A stretch of 64,000 nt of DNA from Hymenobacter sp. HSC-4F20. GTDB lineage: Bacteria; Bacteroidota; Bacteroidia; Cytophagales; Hymenobacteraceae. Position 1 is the first letter of the stretch. Each line of letters begins with the position of its first letter. A program made the position numbers and the translations under genes. A model generated the notes under the pieces. That model searched no databases. It was not told the origin of the DNA and saw only the letters and a program-made list of their open reading frames with translations. The stretch spans positions 186,001-250,000 of the forward strand of contig NZ_JAHZTD010000004.1 in assembly GCF_019599275.1 (NCBI RefSeq), in the 5' to 3' direction. Positions 1 to 8,274 of this stretch are shown here, piece by piece.

Positions 1-232
1 GCAAGCTGCTACCGGCCGGCCTACCCCAGGCCGGTAAAACCGACAAGAGCAGCGGACTCAGGGCCTCCAGCACCGGTGGAAGCACCAGCGCCAGCCAGGG
101 AGCCAGCAGCAGAAAGCAGCGGTTATAATGAAAGCACCGTTCATGGCGCAGCACCAGGTAGTACATCAGCCACCCAGCCCCAAGTAGCAAAGAGCTATGC
201 AGCAGCCAGCTAAGCAGGGTGGCTAGGGTCAT
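1..232 (-). CDS. BlaR1/M56-family membrane sensor peptidase, N-terminal part only
   Basis: The start codon is the ATG at 232 on the minus strand; the gene runs off the left edge after about 77 codons. The translation begins MTLATLLSWLLHSSLLLGAG and has two hydrophobic segments (about residues 3-27 and 41-58) around a YYLVLRHE/CFHYNRCFLLL stretch, typical of the membrane part of Bacteroidota M56 (BlaR1/MecR1) proteins. The start lies inside the 3' end of the BlaI-like gene (23-base overlap), so the two are probably translationally coupled. In the family a membrane metalloprotease senses an envelope signal and triggers cleavage of the cognate BlaI repressor. The zinc site and any C-terminal TonB region lie outside the window, so the exact subtype cannot be told. 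Confidence 0.8.
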   Translation of the reverse strand, partial: MTLATLLSWLLHSSLLLGAGWLMYYLVLRHERCFHYNRCFLLLAPWLALVLPPVLEALSPLLLSVLPAWGRPAGSSL

Positions 233-644
233 GGTCGGGGGCAGCAGGGTTAGCATCGGCGGGTGGGGGTGGAGGTGAGGCCTGCGCGTGACGCAGCAGC
301 TCATCGAGCTGGGCTGCATCGAGGTTTTCTTCTTTGGCGAAAAAGGAAACCAAGCGCGTAAACGAGCCGCCGAAGTAGCCACCCAGCAGCTTGCGCAAGG
401 AAAACCGGCGGTACTCATCCTGGGCAATCAGGGCGTGGTAGCGGTGGGTGCGCCCAAAGGCCTCATGGCTCACAAAGCCCTTTTGCTCCAGAATGCGGAT
501 GATGGTAGAAACCGTGGTGTACGCCGGGGTAGGCGGCGGCAGCTCGGGCACCACATCCTTCACGAAGGAAGGGCCGCGCTGCCACAGCACTTGCATTACC
601 TGTTCTTCGGCACGGGTGAGCTCAGGAAAAGAAGGATCAGACAT
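210..644 (-). CDS. BlaI/MecI/CopY family transcriptional repressor
   Basis: 144 residues. The N-terminal half is the winged-helix domain of the BlaI family: LTRAEEQVMQVLW opens helix 1 and AYTTVSTIIRILEQKGFV is the recognition-helix region, followed by the wing (GRTHRYHALI). The C-terminal half would form the dimerisation helices and ends in a Pro/Ala-rich tail. It overlaps the downstream M56 sensor gene, the usual repressor-sensor pair in which the protease inactivates the repressor. In Bacteroidota such pairs often control envelope or TonB-linked genes rather than beta-lactamases, and no beta-lactamase is visible here. The AT-rich gap at 645-721 to the divergent gene is the likely operator and promoter region, but no operator palindrome was identified. 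Confidence 0.92.
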   Translation of the reverse strand: MSDPSFPELTRAEEQVMQVLWQRGPSFVKDVVPELPPPTPAYTTVSTIIRILEQKGFVSHEAFGRTHRYHALIAQDEYRRFSLRKLLGGYFGGSFTRLVSFFAKEENLDAAQLDELLRHAQASPPPPPADANPAAPDHDPSHPA

Positions 645-829
645 AAGAGAAAGGCGTAAGGTGAAATGAAGATATAACTAATTATTTAGTTTAACAACTA
701 TAAAATTAGTAAAGAGAAAAAATGTCAGCAAAAGCACTGCCTGACAATGGTAAAAGGTTGCCGGGCGGAACGGGGGTAGTAAGGAGAGTGTTAAACCACC
801 AGACGCTTTTATTTCCAAAACTTCTTCCT

Positions 830-2050
830 GTGACGTTATCTAACTTCCGCCGCGCATCGGCTGGCTGGGCACTTGGGCTGCTGACGTTGCTTGTGTCGGC
901 GCCCGGCTGCAAAAGCAACTCGCCCGAGCCGACGGCTCCTGCTCCTGCTACTACCCCGGCCCCGGAGCCGACCTCCGTGCTGGTGGGCAGCACTCTCATT
1001 GGGGAGTACAGCACCTCCGCACTGGCCGGACGGGTAGCCGATATTCCGCTGGTAGGCTCCTTGGCCCGTTTTTCGATTAAGGTGTATCGGCTCACGTACA
1101 CTACCCGTAATACCGATGGCAACGCTATTACCGCCTCCGGTGCGCTGCTCGTGCCCGTAACTACGCAGGCGTTGCCCGTTATCAGCTACCAGCACGGCAC
1201 GCTGCGGCCCGATGATGAGGACCGGGCTCCTTCGCACTATAGCTCGGGTAGCGAATTGTGGTCGGCGGTATCGGTGCTGGCCTCCACGGGCTACGTGGTG
1301 TCGGCCCCCGATTACATTGGCTACGGCGCTTCCAAAGCATATCCGCACCCGTATGAGCACGGGCCTTCGCTGGCCTCGGCCTCGGCCGATATGTTGCGGG
1401 CGGCCCGCGAGTTCTGTAAAAAGGAAAACGTGGCCGTAAATCAGAAAAACTTCCTGTTGGGTTATTCTGAAGGCGGCTACGCCACTATGTCGCTGCACAA
1501 GCTGCTCGAGGAAAAGTACGCCACCGAGTTACCCGTAACGGCCAGTGCTCCCGGCGCCGGTGCTTACCACAAAACGGCTTTCGCTCAGTACATCACGAAA
1601 TCGGAGCAGCCGCTCAACTTCCTGAGTACTTACGTGTGGGTGCTGAGCACGTATAACCGCGTGTACAACCTGAACCGGCCCCTATCGGCGTACTTTAAGG
1701 AGCCATACGCTACCCGCCTGCAGGCTGATCCGTTCAGCTCAGTGCCTAATAAAGCCTCAGAGCTTTTTGCCGAGCCGTTCCGCCAGGCCGTACTTAATAA
1801 TACGGATGCCGCTCTCACGGCTGCCTTTAAGGATAACGACGTGTACGACTGGAAGCCAACCGCACCCGTGGCCCTGTTCCACGGCACCGCCGACGATTAC
1901 GTGCCCTACTTCAACTCCCAGGATGCCTACAACGCCATGCGCGCCCGTGGCGCTACGCAAGTGCAGCTGAAGCCCATTCAGGGCGGCAACCACTTCAGCT
2001 CGGTGGCTACTTATACGTTGCAGGCTTTTGCCTTCATTTCGCAGTACTAG
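830..2050 (+). CDS. Secreted alpha/beta-hydrolase (lipase/esterase-like) lipoprotein
   Basis: Alpha/beta-hydrolase with the nucleophile elbow GYSEGGY (Ser codon at 1466), a likely acid in HGTADDYVPY and a C-terminal catalytic His in GGNHFSS. This resembles secretory lipase/acyl hydrolase families that cleave ester bonds outside the cytoplasm. The frame is open from an ATG at 722, but that would put 36 extra residues before the signal peptide. The GTG at 830 gives a compact lipoprotein signal (basic FRR, hydrophobic core, lipobox SAPGC), so I chose it. The ATG at 722 remains possible because it has an A-rich upstream stretch. After the lipid Cys comes a Pro/Ala/Thr linker. The gene is divergent from the BlaI/M56 pair and ends at a strong hairpin. 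The substrate is unknown. Confidence 0.82.
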   Translation: MTLSNFRRASAGWALGLLTLLVSAPGCKSNSPEPTAPAPATTPAPEPTSVLVGSTLIGEYSTSALAGRVADIPLVGSLARFSIKVYRLTYTTRNTDGNAITASGALLVPVTTQALPVISYQHGTLRPDDEDRAPSHYSSGSELWSAVSVLASTGYVVSAPDYIGYGASKAYPHPYEHGPSLASASADMLRAAREFCKKENVAVNQKNFLLGYSEGGYATMSLHKLLEEKYATELPVTASAPGAGAYHKTAFAQYITKSEQPLNFLSTYVWVLSTYNRVYNLNRPLSAYFKEPYATRLQADPFSSVPNKASELFAEPFRQAVLNNTDAALTAAFKDNDVYDWKPTAPVALFHGTADDYVPYFNSQDAYNAMRARGATQVQLKPIQGGNHFSSVATYTLQAFAFISQY

Positions 2051-2071
2051 CCTCCGCTGATTATACGTACA

Positions 2072-2108
2072 CCAAAGTCCCGCTTGCTCCTGGTAGGCGG
2101 GACTTTGG
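2072..2108. terminator. Bidirectional hairpin terminator
   Basis: A perfect 12-bp stem (CCAAAGTCCCGC pairing with GCGGGACTTTGG) with a 13-base loop lies between the esterase gene and the convergent membrane-protein gene. The ends are only weakly T-rich. It could serve both strands. Confidence 0.6.
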
Positions 2109-2126
2109 CGTTCTAGGAAGCAGGGC

Positions 2127-2507
2127 TTAGAGGGTGGAGGTGCCCTCTGGGCTTCGGGGCCGCGCGGCCTGCCGAACCCAGGCCCCGCTAAGTGCCGCCA
2201 GCCCCCCTACTACCCCGGCCACCAGTCCGCTTACCAGCGCCAGCGTCCAGCCGCTTCCGCCCAACGGCAGCAGGGTTGCCAGCCGGTCGGCCAGGCGGGC
2301 GGCCCCGTGGGTGTGCAGCCACAGGGCGGGCAGCCACCAACTCAGGCCTACACCCAGCAGCCCGGCCAGGAAAGCGCGCCCTCCGGTAGCGCCCCACCCT
2401 GCCGCTACGGCAAAGGCAACGGGTACTACCACCCACCACGGCAGCAACAGCTGGGCTAATGATGACAAAACAGCAATCAGCAGGGCGAGACGCCAAAACC
2501 GGGGCAT
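2127..2507 (-). CDS. Small hydrophobic membrane protein, unknown function
   Basis: 126 residues with three to four hydrophobic segments (about residues 5-22, 27-42, 44-64 and 84-110) and a short basic tail. It starts 36 bases downstream of the stop of the penicillin acylase family gene on the same strand, so the two are probably one transcript. No motif or family is recognised. High GC and alternative frames make spurious ORFs common here, but this frame has a membrane-protein composition and fits neatly between its neighbour and the terminator. A role linked to the acylase is possible but not shown. Confidence 0.6.
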   Translation of the reverse strand: MPRFWRLALLIAVLSSLAQLLLPWWVVVPVAFAVAAGWGATGGRAFLAGLLGVGLSWWLPALWLHTHGAARLADRLATLLPLGGSGWTLALVSGLVAGVVGGLAALSGAWVRQAARPRSPEGTSTL

Positions 2508-2543
2508 GGTAGTAGGGATGGAGGTAAGAAGGAAAACAGGCGG

Positions 2544-5015
2544 TTACTGGTGCGGGGCTTCCAGCCGCCAGGCAACCTGCAGGCGCGGGTGGTTTTCATC
2601 GGCGGCGCGCAGAAACACCAACTCATCCAGCTGGCCTACCCGCCAAGTATCAATCATGTCGTCGTAGTAGGCGGAGGCGGGGTTGCCACTCTGACCGCCG
2701 GGGAAGATGCCGTAGGCCTTCACCTGCGGCCCCAGGGCCACCACCATGCGCCAGGAGGGGCCGTTGCGCGGGCCGGTGGCATTCACCGAGCCGGGGCTAC
2801 CCCCGCAGTCAATATCCTGGCGTCCGAAGCCAGCCAGGTTGGCCAGGTGGTTGATGTCGGTGCTTTTCTGGTTGGCCCAGGCCCACTTCGGTCCCAGCGG
2901 CCCAAATTTGCGGGTTAGCGAATCCACAGCGAAGTGCAGGGAGGCGGCCACCAGGTCGTGCACGGTTTCGCGCCGGGGAGTGGTGCGGTCATCAATCCAG
3001 GCAGATGTCGCCGCTTCCTGCAGCAGTAGTTGATTGGTGCGGGCCCGGGAGGGGTAGCGCATTTCCGCCCCTGTAGCCGGGCCGAAATCATCTTCCCACA
3101 GGCGCTTCACCAGGTCAGTGTACCACAGCTCAAAAATGCTGGCGGCCACGGCGGGAGCTTCGTAGCGGTAGTTCCAGGCGGCAAGCACCCGCTGGGCGGC
3201 CTGCTCTGGTGCACCGGGCGCAGTGGGGTGAGGGGCACTGTCCGGAGGTAGACTGCCGGCCAGTACACGTAGCATCCAGGGCAGCATCAGCCGGGCATTC
3301 ACGCCCAGGTTATCGTTCTGGAGTTGGCGCAGGCTGTCGGGGGTGGCGCGCTGCATGCCGGCCAGCCGCTCGTTGATGCGGTGGCCCCGGTCGGAAGGGG
3401 CGTAGTCCCAGCCCAGGTAGTAGGGATAGTCGAGGCCGGCGGAGGGCTGGTTGGCCGACGAGACGAAGCCGCGGGCCGGGTTGCGCACGTGGGGGTTCTG
3501 GTCCATCGGAATCCAGCCCTGCCAGTCGTGGCGCGCATCGGTGCCATCCAGGATAAACTTGCCCTGGTCGGGCCACTTCAGCGGGAAGCGGCCGTTGGGC
3601 TGAATGGTAATGTCGTTGCGGCGGTCGGCGAAGATAAAGTTCTGGGCCGGAGAGGCGTAGGTGCGCAGGGCCTGGCGGTACTCGGGGTAGGAATGAGTGC
3701 GGTTGAGACGGTAGAAGGCCAGCACCTCGTTGCCCCCGTCGTGGGCAGTCCAGCGCAGGGCGTGCCGGATGGGCGTCTGCTTGTTGAATACGGTTTCGTT
3801 GCGGTCGTACACGATGGGGCCGTGGTGGGTGTAGAGCACCGTATCGAGGCGGTCGGGCTGACCCCGCACCGGAATGCGCTCCACTACCCGGCGCACCGGC
3901 TTCCAGCGGCCCGCGTGCCAGTACTCGCGCTGGCTGGCATCCCGGAACCGGAGCTGGTACCAGTCCAGTACGTCGCCGCCCACGTTGGTTACGCCCCAGG
4001 CCGCGTCCTCATTAAACCCGATGATGATGGTAGGCGCTCCGGGAATAGTGACGCCGTATACGTTCACGCCGGGCGCGTGCAGCTGGGCCTGGTACCAGAT
4101 GCTGGGCAGGTTCAGCTGCAAGTGCGGGTCATTGGCCAGCAGGGGCAGGCCCGAGGCGGAGCGGCTGCCCGCCACGGCGAAATTGTTGGAGCCCAGCTCC
4201 GGGTCGGGCTGCCGCTGCCACGAGCCTCCCGCCAGGGCCGCGGCAAAGGCTGGCGGAGTAGGCGGCACGGGCACCGGCCGGAAGTCGGGGGCCGTGCCAG
4301 GGGGCACAATAGCGTCGGTGCGGTTGGGGTAGTCGGGGAACAAGTCGCGCACGACGGCCGGACCATACTTGCGCAGGATATTGCTCAGGCGCACATCGTC
4401 GGAGCGGCCGCTTAAATCCCAGGCCATCAGCTTGAGCAGTAGGGCGCTTTTAAGCGGCTGCCAGGGCTCGGGGGCGTAGTCCAGCAGCTTGTACTCAAAA
4501 GGATACTCTGCGGGCGAAAGGCGGCTGATATAGGCATTTACCCCCTGGGAGTAGGCCTCCAGCACCAGCCGGGTAGTATCATTGCGCAGCATAACGCGCA
4601 ATGAGTTTTCGGCCCCGTAGGGCAGGCCCATGCGCCGCTGAAACCGGTCGTACTCCAGAGCCTTGGGTCCCACTACCTCCGAAATGCGGCCAGCCGCCAC
4701 CCGGGTCATAAACTCCATCTGCCAGAGCCGGTCGCGGGCCGTGAGGTAGCCCTGGGCGTAGTACAGATCGTGCTCGTTCTGGGCGAAGATGTGGGGTACG
4801 CGCCTATCATCGAAGCGCACGCGCACGGGCTGCTGCAGGCCGGGGAGCTGTAAGGTTTGCTGCGGGGCCTGCTCCGGCTCAGCATTTCGCCAGATTCCCC
4901 GGTACGGACTCAGCAGGCTGGCCACCGGTGGTACGTCGCCCAACTTTGTGTTCAGAGCCCAGGTAAGGGTAAGCGTAACGAGGAGCACGAGCGTGCCCGG
5001 AAGAAATCGAAGCAT
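2544..5015 (-). CDS. Penicillin acylase family N-terminal nucleophile hydrolase
   Basis: 823 residues, the usual length of penicillin/AHL/cephalosporin acylase precursors. An N-terminal hydrophobic segment (residues 2-20) exports or anchors it. The alpha-subunit region follows (YAQGYLTARDRLWQMEF is a family hallmark), then a spacer, then the autoproteolytic site at Gly-Ser276 in ELGSNNFAVAG. That Ser would be the mature beta-chain N-terminus and nucleophile. NDPHLQLNLPSIWYQ and GFNEDAAWGVTNVGGD are further conserved blocks. The family hydrolyses amide bonds of acylated substrates in the periplasm: beta-lactams, N-acyl-homoserine lactones or lipopeptides. The substrate cannot be read from sequence. 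A small membrane protein lies directly downstream. TACCTTCC at 5039-5046 on the minus strand may be a -7 box. Confidence 0.93.
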   Translation of the reverse strand: MLRFLPGTLVLLVTLTLTWALNTKLGDVPPVASLLSPYRGIWRNAEPEQAPQQTLQLPGLQQPVRVRFDDRRVPHIFAQNEHDLYYAQGYLTARDRLWQMEFMTRVAAGRISEVVGPKALEYDRFQRRMGLPYGAENSLRVMLRNDTTRLVLEAYSQGVNAYISRLSPAEYPFEYKLLDYAPEPWQPLKSALLLKLMAWDLSGRSDDVRLSNILRKYGPAVVRDLFPDYPNRTDAIVPPGTAPDFRPVPVPPTPPAFAAALAGGSWQRQPDPELGSNNFAVAGSRSASGLPLLANDPHLQLNLPSIWYQAQLHAPGVNVYGVTIPGAPTIIIGFNEDAAWGVTNVGGDVLDWYQLRFRDASQREYWHAGRWKPVRRVVERIPVRGQPDRLDTVLYTHHGPIVYDRNETVFNKQTPIRHALRWTAHDGGNEVLAFYRLNRTHSYPEYRQALRTYASPAQNFIFADRRNDITIQPNGRFPLKWPDQGKFILDGTDARHDWQGWIPMDQNPHVRNPARGFVSSANQPSAGLDYPYYLGWDYAPSDRGHRINERLAGMQRATPDSLRQLQNDNLGVNARLMLPWMLRVLAGSLPPDSAPHPTAPGAPEQAAQRVLAAWNYRYEAPAVAASIFELWYTDLVKRLWEDDFGPATGAEMRYPSRARTNQLLLQEAATSAWIDDRTTPRRETVHDLVAASLHFAVDSLTRKFGPLGPKWAWANQKSTDINHLANLAGFGRQDIDCGGSPGSVNATGPRNGPSWRMVVALGPQVKAYGIFPGGQSGNPASAYYDDMIDTWRVGQLDELVFLRAADENHPRLQVAWRLEAPHQ

Positions 5016-5084
5016 TGGCTAACCAGTTTCGCGGAGGTGGAAGGTAGCAAATGCTTCGATTTCCAGGACTTGCCTACGTATGGT

Positions 5085-5675
5085 TTAATTGCCTAAATAA
5101 GCGCGCAGTCCGATGTCAACACCAAGGTTGCCTGTGTTAGAAAAGCCTCCCTGGTGGTAAAGCAGCAAGGCTTCTACGCCAACGTTGGGCGTAAGAAAGT
5201 ACGAATAGCCCGCCCCCAAGCCGGCCAGGTAGCCGAAGTCGGTGTTGCGATATGGCTGTATAGTAGAGTCGAACCCATCATATACAGCTCGTTGGCCCCA
5301 CGAAGCATCTAAGATGGCTCCTGCTTGTGCTTGCGCAAATACCCGGTGGCGACTTTCTGACGGCAGGTAATAACGCAACCACGGCACAACTCCTACTGCC
5401 AGCCCACGGCTACGGTTCCCCGTCTGCTTGGTCTTGGTTGAAGCATAGGCTAGTGGAACTGCCAACCCGACGGCCCAATTGTCGGCGAAAAACTTGCCTA
5501 CCGATGGAGCAACGGAAATACGCAGGCTGGTAGAGTAATCAGTAGTACTAAAGTAGCTTTGGTCAGTGGCGGCTACGCCCAACGTGCGGGTGCCTTTTGT
5601 CGTGAGGCTCTGCGCGTGAGCGGAAAAGAGGGGTAGCAAGCAAGCTACCACCGCTGCGTAGGAGAGTTTCTTCAT
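5085..5675 (-). CDS. Outer-membrane beta-barrel family protein
   Basis: 196 residues with a signal peptide (MKKLSYAAVVACLLPLFSAHAQ). Alternating strands follow, with turns such as VPLAYAST, VVPWLRYYLPS and AGLGAGYSYFLTPNVGVEALLLYHQGG, ending in an aromatic/hydrophobic strand (VDIGLRAYLGN). This is the pattern of small OmpA/OmpX-like eight-stranded barrels common in Bacteroidota. No enzymatic motif is present. The gene stands alone: the acylase gene starts 70 bases away on the same strand, and an AT-rich leader separates it from the RlpA terminator. The most likely role is structural or a small porin in the outer membrane; the ligand is unknown. Confidence 0.8.
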   Translation of the reverse strand: MKKLSYAAVVACLLPLFSAHAQSLTTKGTRTLGVAATDQSYFSTTDYSTSLRISVAPSVGKFFADNWAVGLAVPLAYASTKTKQTGNRSRGLAVGVVPWLRYYLPSESRHRVFAQAQAGAILDASWGQRAVYDGFDSTIQPYRNTDFGYLAGLGAGYSYFLTPNVGVEALLLYHQGGFSNTGNLGVDIGLRAYLGN

Positions 5676-5801
5676 ATAAAAGGAATAGGTGGACTGTTGC
5701 CGGATAAAAAAGCGGTAGCCCCTTCGGTCTACTTCTTACTGATGAGTATACAACAGGTCACAAAGACTATACCATAAATATAATAACGCAGCTATATAGA
5801 A

Positions 5802-5831
5802 AAGGCCCACCTTATAGACAAGGTGGGCCTT
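5802..5831 (-). terminator. Intrinsic terminator downstream of rlpA
   Basis: A 12-bp perfect stem (AAGGCCCACCTT with AAGGTGGGCCTT) and a 6-base loop, followed on the minus strand by TTTTC. It lies 22 bases past the rlpA stop. Confidence 0.8.
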
Positions 5832-5852
5832 ACGCTTCTGAACGAAAGGTAA

Positions 5853-6671
5853 CTACAGATTCTCGCCCTGCCGCACCAATCCGCTGATGCCTAGCCGGGC
5901 CAAACGCTGGCGCACAGCGTCGGCTTCGGCCTGGGTAGCAAACCGGCCTACTACTACCCGGCTGAGGGCCCGGCCTTCGGCGGAGGTAGTAGCTACCGTG
6001 GTTACCAGTAGCTTAGGTTCGGTGCTCTGAATTTTGTCCATCACGGCGCGGGCGTTGCGGGCGTCGCCGAAGGTACCGGCCTGAATAACGTAGGTAGCGG
6101 TGGGCTCCGGGGTAAGCGTCACGTCCTCAGCCTCGGAAGAACCCGCCCGCACATCGGTTAGCAGGCCCACCGCCACCGTTGAGTCGGCGGCCAGCGTAGC
6201 CAGGTCGGCGGGAGCAGCGGTGGGGCCCAGGGGGGTTTCCGGGTTCACGACCTCTGCCACTACCGATACGGCGCCGTGGGTAACAATGCCCAGGGGGCGG
6301 GCCGCTACTTCCGATAAATCGAGGATGCGCTGGTGGCGGAAAGGGCCGCGGTCCGTGACGCGCACCACTACCGATTCCCCATTTTCAGGGTTAGAAACGC
6401 GCAGCTTGGTGCCGAATGGCAGGGTTTTGTGGGCGCAGGTGTATTTGTTGCGGTCAAACCGCTCGCCGTTGCTGGTGCGGTGGCCTTGATGTTCGCGGCC
6501 GTACCAGGAGGCGCGGCCACGCAGTACCGTTGCCTTTTTAGCAGCAGCGGCGGGGGCTTTTTCATCTTCACGTATGCGCAGGGCGCGGGCTGAGGCGGAG
6601 AAGGCCGTCAGCAGCACAAGGAGCATGGCCATCATCAAGCCCGAGACATGCAGTCGTAGATGCAACTTCAT
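5853..6671 (-). CDS. rlpA: RlpA-like septal ring lytic transglycosylase with SPOR domain
   Basis: 272 residues. Signal peptide at 1-29 (AFSASARA). Residues about 47-145 form the double-psi beta-barrel: GRASWYGREHQGHRTSNGE, TCAHKTLPFGTKLRVSNP and VVRVTDRGPF contain the conserved Asp of the DRGPF motif expected for cleavage of peptidoglycan lacking stem peptides. Residues about 195-270 are a SPOR domain (YVIQAGTFGDARNARAV...VVVGRFATQAEADAVRQRL) that binds denuded glycan at the division septum. The protein probably acts in the periplasm during cell separation. It is a single-gene unit with its own TAGTTTTG box upstream and a terminator downstream. The start is the ATG directly before the signal peptide. 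Confidence 0.93.
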   Translation of the reverse strand: MKLHLRLHVSGLMMAMLLVLLTAFSASARALRIREDEKAPAAAAKKATVLRGRASWYGREHQGHRTSNGERFDRNKYTCAHKTLPFGTKLRVSNPENGESVVVRVTDRGPFRHQRILDLSEVAARPLGIVTHGAVSVVAEVVNPETPLGPTAAPADLATLAADSTVAVGLLTDVRAGSSEAEDVTLTPEPTATYVIQAGTFGDARNARAVMDKIQSTEPKLLVTTVATTSAEGRALSRVVVGRFATQAEADAVRQRLARLGISGLVRQGENL

Positions 6672-6696
6672 TCATTCTCTTGGTTGGTGAGTGCGA

Positions 6697-6704
6697 CAAA
6701 ACTA
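6697..6704 (-). promoter_or_regulatory. Putative -7 element of rlpA
   Basis: TAGTTTTG matches the Bacteroidota -7 consensus TAnnTTTG exactly and lies 26 bases upstream of the rlpA ATG, in the right orientation. No clear TTTG -33 box was found at the usual spacing. Confidence 0.5.
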
Positions 6705-7040
6705 GGCGCGCCTCCCAAACCCGCCGGCCCAGCAGCCTCGTACACAGCCAGGTGCTGACCCATAAATTGTTCTTTTTGAAGAAATATTGCATTTAAATAA
6801 TCAGATGCAACGAGGTTAAATTCACGATTGTGTTTCCTTAAGAAGAGTTTTGCACTCTTTTTAGGGTATTACCGGTAGTTACATGAAATAAGACTATCCG
6901 CGGGTTAAAAAATTTTGGCCTTCCCGGTGGAAGTTATCCGAAAGGCAGGTTGCAAAAGTCCCGGAAATATGCTAAGCCTAGTAAGCTACACACCGCGGTC
7001 AGTCAGCTGCCTGGCTGTGGCAGTAACCCCACTTTCGCCG

Positions 7041-7048
7041 TACCTTCG
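7041..7048 (+). promoter_or_regulatory. Putative -7 element of the DUF72 gene
   Basis: TACCTTCG (one mismatch to TAnnTTTG) ends only three bases before the ATG at 7052. If used, the mRNA would have almost no leader. Confidence 0.4.
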
Positions 7049-7051
7049 GGT

Positions 7052-7966
7052 ATGGATTTTGGCCGTCTTTCCGACCTGCGCTACGTTAACTTTCGCCTCC
7101 CCGCCGACCACCCCGAAACGGCGGGTGTGCTGGCGCGGGCCCTGCCTACTCAGCCTGCCCCGCCGGACGTGCGCGTGGGCTGCCCCATCTGGACAAACAA
7201 GGCCTGGCTGGGCAACTACTTTCCCCTGGGTATCAGGGAAGCCGACTACCTGCACCATTATGGCCGGCAGTTTAACAGCATTGAGCTGAATACCACCCAC
7301 TACCGCATTCCCGACGCGTCCACGGTGCGGCGCTGGCGCGAGGCCGTACCGACTACCTTCCGGTTCTGCCCCAAGCTCCCCCAGAGTATCAGCCACGACC
7401 GAGCCCTCTACAATGCCGATGAGCTGACGCTGAGCTTTTGCCGGGCCATTGAAGGGCTGGGGCCCACGCTGGGGCACGCTTTCCTGCAACTGCCGCCTAC
7501 CTTCGGGCCGGAACACCTGCCCCGGCTGGAACGCTACCTACTCGACTTTCCCTCCTACGTGCCCCTGGCCGTGGAGCTACGGCATCCCGCCTGGTTTACC
7601 GATAAGGAGCTGCTGGCCTCGGTGACGGCCATGCTGGAAGCCTTGGGCAAGCCGCTGGTGCTCAGCGACGTGGCCGGCCGGCGCGATGTGCTGCACATGC
7701 GTCTGACGACGCCCACGGCGTTTATACGCATCAACGGCCACGGCCTCATCGACTCTGACTTCCGCCGGGCCGATGACTGGGCCGCCCGCATCGCCGGCTG
7801 GCTGGAAGCCGGCCTGCATACGGCCTACGTGTTCATTCATCAGAAGGACATTATGCACTCCCCCCTGTGGGCCGAGCACTTGCTGCGTCGCCTGCACGAG
7901 CTAACGGGAATGGCCGTGCAGCCACCCCGCGTGATTCCGCAGCCCGTGCAGGGTAGTCTGTTTTAG
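7052..7966 (+). CDS. DUF72 domain-containing protein (YecE-like)
   Basis: 304 residues from the ATG at 7052. MDFGRLSDLRYVNFRLPADH at the start matches how Bacteroidota DUF72 proteins usually begin, and the 34 in-frame codons upstream (from 6950) have no such character. Family blocks: VGCPIWTNKAWLGNYFP, the NSIELNTTHYRIP strand, FRFCPKLPQSISHD, FLQLPPTFGP, VPLAVELRHPAWF and a C-terminal AYVFIHQKDI. The fold is a TIM-like barrel with an unknown substrate; some relatives sit near Fe-S or redox genes. The neighbours here (rlpA and an exported protease) give no functional hint. It appears monocistronic. Confidence 0.9.
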   Translation: MDFGRLSDLRYVNFRLPADHPETAGVLARALPTQPAPPDVRVGCPIWTNKAWLGNYFPLGIREADYLHHYGRQFNSIELNTTHYRIPDASTVRRWREAVPTTFRFCPKLPQSISHDRALYNADELTLSFCRAIEGLGPTLGHAFLQLPPTFGPEHLPRLERYLLDFPSYVPLAVELRHPAWFTDKELLASVTAMLEALGKPLVLSDVAGRRDVLHMRLTTPTAFIRINGHGLIDSDFRRADDWAARIAGWLEAGLHTAYVFIHQKDIMHSPLWAEHLLRRLHELTGMAVQPPRVIPQPVQGSLF

Positions 7967-8274
7967 CGCTTTGTACACTCTGTTAATCAGGTGCTTGAAG
8001 CGAAATGCTTCGCGGCGTTTAGAGGCAATGCAGAAGCCTTTGCTGCCCACTCTAAGCTCATACCACCCAGGATGCAGCGAGGATAGGGGCGTATTCTCCA
8101 ATGACTAGGCGTAGGCAGCAGGAAACGGCCCGAGAAAATAATAGACGGAAAGAGACTCGCCTTATAGGCCAGTTGCACGTAGCAGGAGAAAGTAAAAAAA
8201 GAGGGTTCCACCTCAACTGTTCGCTTGCCAAAACCACTACCTTGAAACGTGTCCCGCCGGGCCTTTCCTACCCT
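7967..8274 (+). other. Intergenic region upstream of the exported protease gene
   Basis: 308 bases with no supported gene. The downstream frame stays open back to 8101, but that stretch (Arg/Lys/Asn-rich, no signal-peptide character) looks untranslated. TACCTTGA at 8238-8245 may be the -7 box for the gene at 8275. No convincing terminator for the DUF72 gene was seen. Confidence 0.4.

Larger units (their letters stand above)
6672..7051. other. Divergent promoter region between rlpA and the DUF72 gene
   Basis: 380 bases without a supported gene. The central part (about 6770-6910) is clearly AT-rich compared with the flanks. A TAGTTTTG box for rlpA lies at 6697-6704 (minus strand) and TACCTTCG for the DUF72 gene at 7041-7048. 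An open frame extends upstream from 7052 to 6950, but its residues look non-coding. Confidence 0.5.

Noticed and set aside
3324-4415. 363-codon frame antisense to the penicillin acylase gene
   Set aside because: A shadow of a well-supported gene, with no recognisable features.
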